A stretch of DNA of 64,000 nucleotides from RGIG3701 sp017403345 (GTDB lineage: Bacteria; Planctomycetota; Planctomycetia; Pirellulales; Thermoguttaceae). Location: NCBI GenBank assembly GCA_017403345.1, contig JAFQOH010000148.1, positions 13,093-77,092 of the forward strand. Reading direction: 5' to 3'. The notes beneath the pieces are model-generated. The model saw only the letters and a list, made by a program, of their open reading frames with translations, was not told the DNA's origin and made no database searches. The position numbers and the translations under genes were made by a program. Numbering within the stretch: position 1 is the first letter of the stretch; each line of letters starts with the position of its first letter. Positions 18,045-26,952 of the stretch are shown piece by piece.

Positions 18045-19031
18045 TCAAAACTGCAGATCTTCCTCCGTGCCGATCAGATCCATCATACGCCGCTCGATGA
18101 TCAGTTCCTTACGTTCATTCCGCCCTTCGATCTGTGCACGAAGTTCCAGGATCCGTTCTTCAAGCAATTTCAACTCGTAAAGCCGACGCTCCTGCTTCAC
18201 GACGAAATGCTCTCCCACGACCTTGCGCAATTCTTCACGGAGCACGTCTTTCTTTGAACTGTCTTTCTCATTTTTGATCTGCTGGACCAACTCGCGGCTC
18301 TGACGTTCCAAACGCAGTTCCTCTTCCACCAGCTTCTTGAATTCCGGGTGCGTCTTGAATGCTTCCTGCGGCGAACGAAGAAGATCCTGGCGGCTCAAAT
18401 CGCTCTTGAATTTCGATTTTGCCAGTTTCTCCTGAAATTTACGTCCCTCCTTCTTTCCCCACTTCCGTTCCGGACGATCTCCGGCTTCCTTTTTATCCGG
18501 ACGATCTCCGGCTTCCTTTTTATCCGAACGATCTCCGGCTTCCTTTTTATCCGGACGATCTCCGCCTTCCTTTTTATCCGGACGATCTCCGCCTTCCTTT
18601 TTCACGGAAGGATCTTTCCCCATATGTTCGCGATCCTTTCCGCGTTTTTCCGCTTTACGGGCATCCGACTTCTCACGCTTATGCGCCTGAAGTGCTTCCG
18701 GATGCACAGCGCCTTCCTCCGGATGTACCGCCATATTTTCCGGAACTCCTGCCGAAATTTCCGCAGTGACCGCGGCTTCCGACGCCTCCAGTACGCTCAC
18801 CGACTCCGGTACGCTCACCGACTCCGGTACGCTCACCGACTCCGGTACGCTCACCGACTCCGGTACGCTCACCGACTCCGGTACACTCACCGACTCCGGC
18901 ACGCTCACCGACTCCGGCACGCTCACCGACTCCGCAGCATCCTCAACCGCAGGCATGTCCTGCGCATGGATCAGCTCCGCAGCTCCCGCCCCTGCCGTCA
19001 AAACGGCACACATCATCCAGATCCGTTTCAT
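18045..19031 (-). CDS. Repeat-rich exported protein with Spy/CpxP-like helical C-terminus
   Basis: 328 aa. ATG 19031 follows AAAGGAG; a TTG three bases earlier is ignored. A signal peptide (KRIWMMCAVLTAGAGAAELIHA) leads into eight ESVSVP repeats, a short linker, five nine-residue repeats of the type DRPDKKEAG and then a long charged helical region (LVEEELRLERQSRELVQQ, then HFVVKQERRLYELKLLEERI) reminiscent of the periplasmic Spy/CpxP/ZraP helices, without the LTxxQ motif. Gap to the upstream gene is 12 nt, so it is the last gene of the sigma operon. It may be the periplasmic sensor or target of that system. Family membership is an inference from shape only. Confidence 0.7.
   Translation of the reverse strand: MKRIWMMCAVLTAGAGAAELIHAQDMPAVEDAAESVSVPESVSVPESVSVPESVSVPESVSVPESVSVPESVSVPESVSVLEASEAAVTAEISAGVPENMAVHPEEGAVHPEALQAHKREKSDARKAEKRGKDREHMGKDPSVKKEGGDRPDKKEGGDRPDKKEAGDRSDKKEAGDRPDKKEAGDRPERKWGKKEGRKFQEKLAKSKFKSDLSRQDLLRSPQEAFKTHPEFKKLVEEELRLERQSRELVQQIKNEKDSSKKDVLREELRKVVGEHFVVKQERRLYELKLLEERILELRAQIEGRNERKELIIERRMMDLIGTEEDLQF
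18471..18605 (-). repeat. Five 27-bp tandem repeats
   Basis: Five almost identical units encode DRPDKKEAG/DRPDKKEGG/DRSDKKEAG in the Spy-like protein; differences are single bases. Confidence 0.9.
18791..18934 (-). repeat. Eight 18-bp tandem repeats
   Basis: Eight head-to-tail copies (plus-strand unit gtacgctcaccgactccg) with at most two base changes encode ESVSVP on the minus strand, directly after the signal peptide region. Confidence 0.92.
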
Positions 19032-19043
19032 CAAAAATCTCCT

Positions 19044-19676
19044 TTAAAACCAATCCTCATCTTCCGTTTCTTCCGTTAATTCACGCAAGGAATTCCCAAG
19101 TATCGCGATCTCCCAATCCAATGGCGCTTCGCTCCGTCCGACCTGCTCGACCAGTTGGTCAAAATCTGCGAGTTCCCATTCCCCGGATTCCCAAGCAAAC
19201 TCATCTGCTGCCTCAACAGACTCGCTATCCGGATCCAATGCGGGCTCGAACGCAGGTCCATCCCCCGAAGCAAACTCCGGATCCACATTGCGTTCCAAAT
19301 CAGAAAACGTTTCCTGCGTTAGTTGGACTCCCGAGTTGTTTCTCACGTCCACTCTGTATCGGCTCCCGAGAAACACTGCCGTAAATGCCAAAACAGCAAG
19401 AGAAACGAACGCCCACGGCCGCCAGCTAGACCGTCGTCCCCCCTGGATCTTCGAGATCTCATGAACGCACTCGGGAAAAACCGTCTTCTCCTCTTTCGCC
19501 GAAGTACCGGCACTCCCACTCACCGGGCCTGCATAAACAGCCAAATGTGCCGCTGAAAGGATCTCGCCAAACTCTGCCCACACCGGATCCTCGGTGAGTT
19601 CAAGTTCCAGCTCCAGCTCCATTTCCCGTTCCGCCTCAGTCAACGAAACCGCATTTTCCTTCATGAATTCGTCCAT
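19044..19676 (-). CDS. Putative single-pass anti-sigma factor
   Basis: 210 aa. A cytoplasmic N-terminal half of about 90 residues, very rich in Glu (EREMELELELELTED), is followed by a basic stop (GGRRSSWRPW), one membrane helix (AFVSLAVLAFTAVFLG) and an acidic extracytoplasmic tail ending in EETEDEDWF. The gene starts 6 nt after the ECF sigma gene ends and is followed 12 nt later by the repeat-rich exported protein. Position and topology (N-in, one helix) match anti-sigma factors, but no zinc-binding HxxxCxxC motif is visible, so it would be a ZAS-less type. Function is inferred from context. Confidence 0.65.
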   Translation of the reverse strand: MDEFMKENAVSLTEAEREMELELELELTEDPVWAEFGEILSAAHLAVYAGPVSGSAGTSAKEEKTVFPECVHEISKIQGGRRSSWRPWAFVSLAVLAFTAVFLGSRYRVDVRNNSGVQLTQETFSDLERNVDPEFASGDGPAFEPALDPDSESVEAADEFAWESGEWELADFDQLVEQVGRSEAPLDWEIAILGNSLRELTEETEDEDWF

Positions 19677-19682
19677 CTCTCT

Positions 19683-20225
19683 TCAGACCTCCCGCCTCGA
19701 CAGGTCCGCCCCGTCTTCAAAATTCTCTTTGAGTGCAGCCAGCCCGCGCCGCGCATGACTCAAAACCGTGTTCAGCGGCATCTCCAAGATCCGGGCGATC
19801 TCCGAAAAGGTGAGCTGACTGAAGTACCTCAAAGAAAGTACCTCCTGCTGCGCCCGACTCAATCGCGCCATAACTCGATGCATTCGAGCGATCTCCTCCG
19901 CAGTCTCCGCACTCTCTTCAGGTCCCGGTTCTCCCGCCTCACGCTCCCATGCAGACCACGCCTCCTCACCGCAAAGCACTTCATGCTTTCGGCGGTAGTG
20001 ATCCTTTAAACTGCGCGACGCGATCTGAAAAAGAAACGCTTTCGACACTCCGCGTTCTTCATATCGCTCCCGGTACTCCCACGCTTTCATGAACGTCTCC
20101 TGCGTCAGATCATCCGCAAGATGCCGATCCTTCGTCAACGCGTACAGGTAGCCGTGGATGATTCGATGATGCCCCTCGAACCATCCCGCGCTAAAAAACT
20201 TAAAATGTCCCGCGTATCCTTCCAT
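19683..20225 (-). CDS. ECF-type RNA polymerase sigma factor
   Basis: 180 aa from ATG 20225; TTG 20252 and GTG 20246 are in-frame alternatives, and no ribosome site settles it. Region 2 is clear: LYALTKDRHLADDLTQETFMKAWEY (helix with the DLTQETF core motif). Region 4 follows: LSRAQQEVLSLRYFSQLTFSEIARIL with the helix-turn-helix ending LNTVLSHARRGLAAL. A region of about 35 acidic residues links the two. It should direct polymerase to a small envelope-related regulon including its own operon. The start lies close behind the terminator of the pilin operon. Confidence 0.92.
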   Translation of the reverse strand: MEGYAGHFKFFSAGWFEGHHRIIHGYLYALTKDRHLADDLTQETFMKAWEYRERYEERGVSKAFLFQIASRSLKDHYRRKHEVLCGEEAWSAWEREAGEPGPEESAETAEEIARMHRVMARLSRAQQEVLSLRYFSQLTFSEIARILEMPLNTVLSHARRGLAALKENFEDGADLSRREV

Positions 20226-20261
20226 AGAATTAAAACGCGCACACACTCCCAATTATTGCAG

Positions 20262-20298
20262 AAAAAAACGGCAAACCCCATCGCGCTGCCGTTTTTTT
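20262..20298 (-). terminator. Intrinsic terminator of the pseudopilin operon
   Basis: Perfect 12-bp stem TGAA-side AAAAAAACGGCA / TGCCGTTTTTTT (20262-20273 with 20287-20298) with a 13-nt loop; symmetric A/T tails would allow use in both directions. It lies 43 nt beyond the stop at 20341. Confidence 0.88.
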
Positions 20299-20340
20299 CA
20301 AAAAATCCGTTTTCCGGACTCTGCCGTTTCAGGAATACAC

Positions 20341-23300
20341 CTACTGAAGCATCCTCTTCAGAAGGATCACGTCCTCCGCATTGTGGTTCTTCCCGCGCTC
20401 AAATCCCACCGGGATCGACCTGTCGATCAGATAGAAGGCACGGTATCGACGCACCTCTCCCGTCTGCTCGCCCAATTCCACCGGACCATTTCCATCCGTC
20501 ACGATGTTTCCGTTTCCATCCACTTCAAAGAACCCCATCGTCACCCAGACCGCAAAAACGTTGGAACGCGTCGTCGTCAGGTTCCCAAGCCGATACGCAT
20601 CCTTCAAACGGAAGAATGGATGATTCTCTTCACTCGTCCCTGGATCCGCAGATACTGCCCCCGTCCCCTGGAAAAGTGAAAAGTCCCGCAAAACCGAACT
20701 CTCCGGCAACTGCGCGATCGAACGGAACGGCTTGTTGTTCCGCGCATTCTGGAAATTCGTCCAAACAGAAGAAACCTCCGTCGCATTCAGATTCAGCAGC
20801 GCCGCAAGCACGTTCTGATCGTAGATCGTGTTTACGTTGATCCGCCCCGGCTCACGATACATACTGTAGTACGCAAACGGCAGAGAATCCGTCGTTCCGG
20901 CACCCGCATTTGGCATATTCGCACGGTTCAGCACCATCGGAGTGACTGTCTGCGGTGAAGGAACACGCACACAGCCAAGGATCTTCCGATTGTTCCCGTC
21001 AAAATCCGGAAGGTATCCGTAACGCTTCAGGCCGGCATCACCATCCGTTTCGCCAAATTCTACCTTGCGCAGAAGTTCCGAACTGCGGCAGAACGTCACG
21101 TTCATCAGCTCAAGCGGACTGACCGGCGGGCGATTCACCCACCCAAGCCACGGGACCGACTCGCTCATCGTCACACCCGCTCCAAAATTCTGATCGATCC
21201 GCTTCGAGTATCCGCCTCCGCCGGAATTTCCATTCCCGCTCGCCGTCTTGTCGTGCGTCTGTTTCCAAATATTATGCGCACCGGATTCTGAAACTGTTTT
21301 GCCGCGTTTGTGCGTCACGATCTCGCCGGAAGTCAGCGTCCCCTGAAAATCGCTGTCACGCTTACTCGTACGCGCGTTGATGATCTCCAGATCTACCGAG
21401 ATCGTGTCGATCGTCACGTACGGATTCGTACTGGCATCGTGATCCCGATTCGGATTCGCAAGGCGCTGAAGATGAACGACCCGCCCTTCCTGAGGCCGCA
21501 GACCGCGGTCATTGTCCAGCGGTTTGTCCAGCGGTTTGTCCAGCTGAAGCGTCGTTCTGTTGAAATTCGGGTAATTCGTATTCCGGTCTTCCGTGAGACT
21601 CATACGCGCATCGCCGTCATCCGCGATCTCCAGCATATGCTGACCGGTATAGTCAACTCCGTCGACCTTCCTCGACGTCATGTCGATCGTACGCAGCTGA
21701 TCTGCCGCCATGACCTCCGAGACTGCCGTCTCGCCAGGATCCGTAAAACTCAAAACTGTCGTACCTTCCGGACCGATCAAGACGTACTCACCGCCGGCAA
21801 GCGAAACAGAACTCCCGCTTTTAGCCGCATGATTCGCAGCCGAACCTTCCGTAGCAGAAACTCCCGGCGCAAAGTTGATCACTCTCTCGATCTTTGCTGA
21901 ATTCCACTCCGGATCCGTTTCATCCCGAGCATCAGAATCCTCACCAATAGACCCATCCATGACCACGAGACGCCATACAGAGGAATTACCGATCTGTTTC
22001 GTCAGGTCAACGTTCTGCGTGCCGTTCGTGTAGAGGTCATCCGAAATCGTCGGAAATCTGTCGCTGCCTTTCCACGGATTGAAAATTTCCACGAAAAGCG
22101 CCCCCTGCGGACGGACCAGCTGGTCGAAATCGCGTTTACCGTCCGGTCCGACACCATGATCGTTCAGCTCGCTCAATTTATTTTTCGCTTGCTCAAGATG
22201 CGTATCGCGCACTTCATTTTTCAAATTCGATCCGTTTTGTTTGTCATCTTCGTAAATGTCGGTATCCCGGTCATTCTTGCGTTTCCCGCTTTTACCGCCG
22301 ACATATCCATTGGAATCGTCATCTCGAACGTCATATTCGCTGTTGATCGAATGGACCGCCATCGATTCCACCAGGAGAAGCTCCGGACGTTCACAGCCGT
22401 AGACCCAATTGCTTCCGTCATAGTTAAACGGCGTCATGACCGAGTCCGCATCCAGGAAATCCACCACGTTCACCGCCCACTGCGCATTGTTGCGCGCACG
22501 ATTTTCGTCTCCCTCGCCCATGTTCGCATTGATGCTCGCACTCTGAAGGATCAGGTAAAGGCACTTCGCAAACTCCTCACGTTTCTTGAATCGGCCATTC
22601 CCTTGGATCGGGTCATTTACGTCATTAAACGTCGCAGCCCGCAAAAGGTCCAGCGGCCAGCCGGCAAGCACTTCACGCACTGAACTCAATTCCCCCGCGT
22701 GATCGCGCAGATCATTCACGACCTCATTCGGAATGACCGGGATGTCCCAGCTCTCCGTCGTCACGAGAGTACGTGCGTATGCCATCTGCGATGCACTCAG
22801 CGAACCATTGCCAACCAGATTCCTGCGCAAACGATTCGGCAAAAACGGCGAATCAAAATCAAACGGACGCAAAAGCGCTTCCAGCTCGCTCGGAGAGTAC
22901 GGCATGTCCTTTTGCGCGGAGGGCCGGGAACCGGATGTCGAGTAGATCCCGGAAACGTGTCCCATACCAAGATCCAAATCGTACGGATTCGGCGAAAGCG
23001 CGGTGTTGGAGAGCTGTTGAAAACTCCCGACACTGGAGGTCCAAACCGGCTCCGCCCCCGTTCCGACCGAGAGTTTCAGAATGCCGCGAATATCATACGG
23101 CATACGCTGTACTTGACTTCCGGACAGTGTCCCTTCATCGAAGTTAACGTACCAGCCGCCTTTATCATTGCTTCCTGCCGTTCGATCCGGAGTCGGTGAA
23201 ACTGAAGCGGAATCACGATCCGCTGTAAAACGTCCTTTGACCAGCCGATCCGAAACATTCCCGCCGCCAAAGACAGGATCCAGCACTTCCAGTCCAACTT

Positions 23301-24156
23301 CACCTGGACCGCGTCCCATGCCGAGAGATTTCCCAAGCCGAGGGATGCAGTCACCGTGCGCATTCACGTTCAGACGGCCGTCCATATCTTCTACGATGAT
23401 CCCGAACAGAGGCTTAAAAAGTGTGCCGTTTTCCGACATAAAGTTCGGACTTCCGAGATCCAGCCAGTACGAATCATGGTATCCATCATTATCCGCGTCG
23501 GCCATTCCGTAATTTTTTGCTCCGTTTCGAAAGGAAGTGTTTGCCGTGTCGATCCGGCCAGTCTCCGCGTTGCGGCGGGTCAGGAAGTAGTTGTTCTCAT
23601 CCACGGCATCGTAGTCGCGAATGTCCTGAAACGGCATCTCGTTGATCATGAATTTCTTCGAATTCCTGTCGAAACCGCTTCCATCCGGAAACGGCAGACA
23701 GTAGCAGACATTCCCCTCATTTTTCAGAATGACCGTACTTTTACCGTACGTCCGGCTGTCAGGATCGACGCAGGTCAGTACGCGCCCCGCATATCTCGAC
23801 GCATCCACACCAAGATTCACCTCGATCATGCCGTTGACCGCATTTTCATTCGAAACGCTCGCAGTGTCGATGGTTCTTGGCGAAGTAACTCCATACATAT
23901 CCTCAAGAAGACTGTTTCCGTGGATCGGCGAGCTCGTGTTGTCCGTACCGCGAATGACCTGCATGACCGTTTCATGAAGCATCGCGTCCGGATCCACAGT
24001 CGCCCCCCCCATCTGACGGTTCTGCTCGGCCGCATCGCGAAGCTGTTCCGTCGTGAGCAGGAACGTGACGGCAGTCAAACTGACCATGGCGAGGAGCGCA
24101 AGAACTATCATCAAAACCATTCCGCGCCGACGTGTGGAAACTGCATTCTGAACCAT
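20341..24156 (-). CDS. Giant GspK/PilX-like minor pseudopilin
   Basis: 1271 aa from ATG 24156. A GTG at 24225, overlapping the upstream stop by 4 nt, would add 23 residues; the shorter start gives a normal 12-residue prepilin leader (STRRRG) before the hydrophobic helix MVLMIVLALLAMVSLTAVTFLL. The mature part is enormous for this family (GspK is about 330 aa) and contains calcium-site-like Asp/Gly loops (DADNDGYHDS), LDLG, and a C-terminal section with GRINVNT and SVWTNFQNARN typical of GspK-like proteins of Planctomycetes. It is probably a large pilus- or pseudopilus-tip component. A run of eight G near codon 49 and a 12-bp duplication (LDKPLDKPLD) are notable. Last gene of the pil/gsp operon. 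Confidence 0.78.
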   Translation of the reverse strand: MVQNAVSTRRRGMVLMIVLALLAMVSLTAVTFLLTTEQLRDAAEQNRQMGGATVDPDAMLHETVMQVIRGTDNTSSPIHGNSLLEDMYGVTSPRTIDTASVSNENAVNGMIEVNLGVDASRYAGRVLTCVDPDSRTYGKSTVILKNEGNVCYCLPFPDGSGFDRNSKKFMINEMPFQDIRDYDAVDENNYFLTRRNAETGRIDTANTSFRNGAKNYGMADADNDGYHDSYWLDLGSPNFMSENGTLFKPLFGIIVEDMDGRLNVNAHGDCIPRLGKSLGMGRGPGEVGLEVLDPVFGGGNVSDRLVKGRFTADRDSASVSPTPDRTAGSNDKGGWYVNFDEGTLSGSQVQRMPYDIRGILKLSVGTGAEPVWTSSVGSFQQLSNTALSPNPYDLDLGMGHVSGIYSTSGSRPSAQKDMPYSPSELEALLRPFDFDSPFLPNRLRRNLVGNGSLSASQMAYARTLVTTESWDIPVIPNEVVNDLRDHAGELSSVREVLAGWPLDLLRAATFNDVNDPIQGNGRFKKREEFAKCLYLILQSASINANMGEGDENRARNNAQWAVNVVDFLDADSVMTPFNYDGSNWVYGCERPELLLVESMAVHSINSEYDVRDDDSNGYVGGKSGKRKNDRDTDIYEDDKQNGSNLKNEVRDTHLEQAKNKLSELNDHGVGPDGKRDFDQLVRPQGALFVEIFNPWKGSDRFPTISDDLYTNGTQNVDLTKQIGNSSVWRLVVMDGSIGEDSDARDETDPEWNSAKIERVINFAPGVSATEGSAANHAAKSGSSVSLAGGEYVLIGPEGTTVLSFTDPGETAVSEVMAADQLRTIDMTSRKVDGVDYTGQHMLEIADDGDARMSLTEDRNTNYPNFNRTTLQLDKPLDKPLDNDRGLRPQEGRVVHLQRLANPNRDHDASTNPYVTIDTISVDLEIINARTSKRDSDFQGTLTSGEIVTHKRGKTVSESGAHNIWKQTHDKTASGNGNSGGGGYSKRIDQNFGAGVTMSESVPWLGWVNRPPVSPLELMNVTFCRSSELLRKVEFGETDGDAGLKRYGYLPDFDGNNRKILGCVRVPSPQTVTPMVLNRANMPNAGAGTTDSLPFAYYSMYREPGRINVNTIYDQNVLAALLNLNATEVSSVWTNFQNARNNKPFRSIAQLPESSVLRDFSLFQGTGAVSADPGTSEENHPFFRLKDAYRLGNLTTTRSNVFAVWVTMGFFEVDGNGNIVTDGNGPVELGEQTGEVRRYRAFYLIDRSIPVGFERGKNHNAEDVILLKRMLQ

Positions 24157-24221
24157 GTTCGAAACCCTATCGTTAAATTTTACTCGTCTGTAAAACTTCC
24201 TGTTCTCTTCCCAATACTGGA

Positions 24222-25043
24222 TCACTCGCTCTCACCGCCTCGCAGCTGCATCGGAACGATCTGCGTATACGCCCCGATCACACCGCCCGGCGTGAAGATC
24301 TGTCCGGAGCCGCCGCCGATCCACTGTGGCCCGCGAAGCGTCATGTGGATCGTGCCGCCGTCGGTGTACATGCTTGAAATTTGGTACCAATGCGCCTGCG
24401 ATGCGCTGCTGCTGTTCGATGAATTCGTCAAATAAACGAACTCGCCCGTCCGAATGTCTTCCAGATATTCATCCGTCAGGGACGAAGCAGAGGCCTGAAT
24501 GTACACATTCCCGAAATCATCCCGAATATTGCTCACGCTTGCCGAAATGTATTCCGTTCCTTTCGTACTTCGGCGGCAGGTCACCGCAGCAGAGACCTCA
24601 CAGTAATTTGTCGAAATGCGGCGGATCGTGCCGACCCACGTATAATCGCCATTGAGCGAAATGTCGTACTGCGGCGGGTTGGATTCCAGATCGACTCCCG
24701 AATTGTTCTGGCGAATGTGGTCGGAACAGTTGAAGTCCTCACCGTTCATGTCATCCGCAGTCCGATTCTCTCTCCCGCGGATCTGCCCCGGCATCCAGTT
24801 GTAGTACACGATGTCTCCGTTGTTCTTGCCCCTCACCTGGTCCATCCAGTTCTGCGTCACCATCGTCTCCAGAGCCGCACGGCCGCAATTCGCCGCCATG
24901 TCGGCGCGGAAGGAGTTCAGCACGAGCTGTTCGCTAAGTGCGATCGCCCCCGCGATGCCGAAGATCCCAATCATGATGACCGAGGTTGAGACCAAGACCT
25001 CCAAAAGCGTGAAACCGCCTCTTCGTGAATTGATTCGCTGCAT
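24222..25043 (-). CDS. Prepilin-type protein (PilV/GspI-like)
   Basis: 273 aa. A short basic leader ends in RRGG, followed by the class III cleavage motif G|FTLLEVLVSTSVIMIGIFGIAG, with Glu at +5. The LEVLVS and MIGIFG pattern is typical of PilV/GspI minor pilins. The globular part has a beta-rich C-terminus. Start and the upstream stop overlap as TGATG, indicating translational coupling; SD AAAGGAGG lies just before. It should be processed by a prepilin peptidase that is not encoded in this window. Confidence 0.85.
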   Translation of the reverse strand: MQRINSRRGGFTLLEVLVSTSVIMIGIFGIAGAIALSEQLVLNSFRADMAANCGRAALETMVTQNWMDQVRGKNNGDIVYYNWMPGQIRGRENRTADDMNGEDFNCSDHIRQNNSGVDLESNPPQYDISLNGDYTWVGTIRRISTNYCEVSAAVTCRRSTKGTEYISASVSNIRDDFGNVYIQASASSLTDEYLEDIRTGEFVYLTNSSNSSSASQAHWYQISSMYTDGGTIHMTLRGPQWIGGGSGQIFTPGGVIGAYTQIVPMQLRGGESE

Positions 25044-26107
25044 CAGTTGCCTCCTTTCAGGACCCGCTCACGCGCATTGTACCGGGCGTCCGTAACATTT
25101 TGGACCCGATTGCTGCTAGTTCCGGAAAACGCATTGTTCGCAGCAGTCGTGACCATTCCAGTCCGCGGATTCACCACGACCCAAAAAGCGTCAGGACTCT
25201 GCATGTTCGAGTGATTGTCTTCCGCAAGCGTTTTTTCGCCGTAGATCATCCGTTCCCAGCTCCCGACCAAAAGGTAGATCCGAGGATCTGTTTCTGTGTC
25301 CAGCTCCACTTTCGTACCGCTAATGTACAGGGCGGCACTGCCGTCCGGATTGAAAACGACACTCGGCGGAAATTTTCGAATATTTGTCCCGGAAACACCT
25401 TTCAGTACGCTGCCCAGCTGCTCCGTGCTGTAGCCGCTGTAGAAAAGATCCACGATGTACCCCTTCGGCAGCGTGTAGGCCGACTCGATCCCTAACGCTT
25501 TTGCAAACGCATTGTTTACCTCAGAAACCGGGAAATAATTCACCGTGCAGTACCGGTCCGTATCAGAACCAAATTGACTGAAATCGTAGTACAGATGCTC
25601 CTCGTCGATGGAGTCGTACCAAGCCTGATCATTGAGCGTGTTGCCCGACTGATTCGTCACGATAAAACGAGGACCAGCAAAATTGAGCTGCACAGAATCC
25701 CCGCGCTTAAGCGTCGGAAGATTGCCCGTATTGACCGTGATAGAACTGCCGCTGAGTGAGTACGTCGTCGTAACGCTCGGCGGAGCCGTGAGCTGCTCGA
25801 CGGAAATGCACGCGTATTTGTATTCGTCATGGAACGGGATCAGCGCCACCCCGCACGGACGTCCAAGACGGATAGCACGCGCACGTGCCGACTCCAACGC
25901 AGACTGAACGCCGCGGGCACACTCTCTCCCCACCCGACTCTCCGCCACCGGAGCTAAAACTGGAACCGAAACGGCCATAATGACCATCATGATCCCAACG
26001 ACCACCAGGATCTCAATGAGCGTCATCCCCCGGCGTGCAGACACGGAGACAGGCATACCGTGCGGGTTCGTTCTAATCTTATTCAAAATGGAACTTTTCA
26101 TCGGCAT
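25043..26107 (-). CDS. Prepilin-type protein (GspH/FimT-like)
   Basis: 354 aa. The leader is long (27 residues from ATG 26107, or 10 from ATG 26056) and ends in SARRG before MTLIEILVVVGIMMVIMAVSVP; Glu at +5 is present. After the helix comes ECARGVQSALESARARAIRLGRPCGVAL, a typical GspH/FimT feature (long helix then beta start). The C-terminal half is beta-rich and ends in basic residues. It is 13 nt downstream of the previous prepilin gene and overlaps the next. Likely minor pseudopilin. Confidence 0.83.
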   Translation of the reverse strand: MPMKSSILNKIRTNPHGMPVSVSARRGMTLIEILVVVGIMMVIMAVSVPVLAPVAESRVGRECARGVQSALESARARAIRLGRPCGVALIPFHDEYKYACISVEQLTAPPSVTTTYSLSGSSITVNTGNLPTLKRGDSVQLNFAGPRFIVTNQSGNTLNDQAWYDSIDEEHLYYDFSQFGSDTDRYCTVNYFPVSEVNNAFAKALGIESAYTLPKGYIVDLFYSGYSTEQLGSVLKGVSGTNIRKFPPSVVFNPDGSAALYISGTKVELDTETDPRIYLLVGSWERMIYGEKTLAEDNHSNMQSPDAFWVVVNPRTGMVTTAANNAFSGTSSNRVQNVTDARYNARERVLKGGN

Positions 26108-26120
26108 CGGTCAGTTTCAT

Positions 26121-26897
26121 TTAAAGGTTGTGGTTGGTGATGTTGTCATAGTACATCGCAGTCTCTTTTACGGAATCAGAAGACCCGCCCTCACCCGGCG
26201 AACCAGCATTCTGGACACCTGTCGGTTTGGAACTGTTCTGCGACATGATGATCCCGCGCGCCCGGTCCGGACCACAGGAATAGATGAGCGGGAAAACGGC
26301 ATATGCACTCGAATCGACATGCGTAGGATCAAACGGATCTGCATCCACGCCATTCTGGATCTTCGAGATGGCCCCATGATTGTCGTCGCAGTGTCCTGCG
26401 GGCCAGCGAATGAAATAGATCGGCGTTCCCCAGCCATCCACGAACTCGTTCAGACCATTGCCGTCCGTGTCCGCGACCTCCATGCTCGTGAACGCGGAAT
26501 CGGCTTCCGGCATCGACATGACGATCTGGTAAAGAAGCTCTGCAGACGGAAATTCCGATGTATTTTTACCGCTCTGCCGGGCAGCCGCCACAACACGGCG
26601 CGGTGAATAGTCAGAATGGACCTCGTCCCAGTGGTCCGGCATCTCGTACCGCTGAAGCTGACGGAGATTGGAAAGACGCTGTTCCGGCGTCCGGCCCGGT
26701 ACGCGGCGATACTGATACGACGCATATTTCTCCATCACAAAACGGTTCAGTTTGCGGATCGTTGCCCGCGTTCTCGTTTCACGCGCCATGTTGTCCGCCA
26801 CGCGCATCCCGGCCGCACTGATCCCCAGAAGCGTGCCAAGGAGCGCTACGACTACCAACATCTCCATCAGCGTAAAAGCGGTACGTTTTGAGTTCAT
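26121..26897 (-). CDS. Prepilin-type protein
   Basis: 258 aa with a very short leader (MNSKRTA) and N-terminal helix FTLMEMLVVVALLGTLLGISAAG. The Ala at the cleavage position replaces the usual Gly, so processing may be unusual. The body contains PADSAFTSMEVADTDGNG-type calcium-loop residues and FVDGWGTPIYFIRWP, a motif (DGWGTP) shared with GspG-like major pseudopilins. It lies 55 nt after the next-upstream GspG-like gene. Probably a second GspG-type or minor pseudopilin. Confidence 0.8.
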   Translation of the reverse strand: MNSKRTAFTLMEMLVVVALLGTLLGISAAGMRVADNMARETRTRATIRKLNRFVMEKYASYQYRRVPGRTPEQRLSNLRQLQRYEMPDHWDEVHSDYSPRRVVAAARQSGKNTSEFPSAELLYQIVMSMPEADSAFTSMEVADTDGNGLNEFVDGWGTPIYFIRWPAGHCDDNHGAISKIQNGVDADPFDPTHVDSSAYAVFPLIYSCGPDRARGIIMSQNSSKPTGVQNAGSPGEGGSSDSVKETAMYYDNITNHNL

Positions 26898-26952
26898 GCC
26901 ATGTCCTTTCCAGTTAAACGGAAAACGAAACAGGATCCTAGTCCCCTAAGAC

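Noticed and set aside
18766..19047. Plus-strand ORF with TLTDSG repeats
   Set aside because: It is the antisense of the ESVSVP repeat tract; no SD and the minus-strand gene fits an operon.
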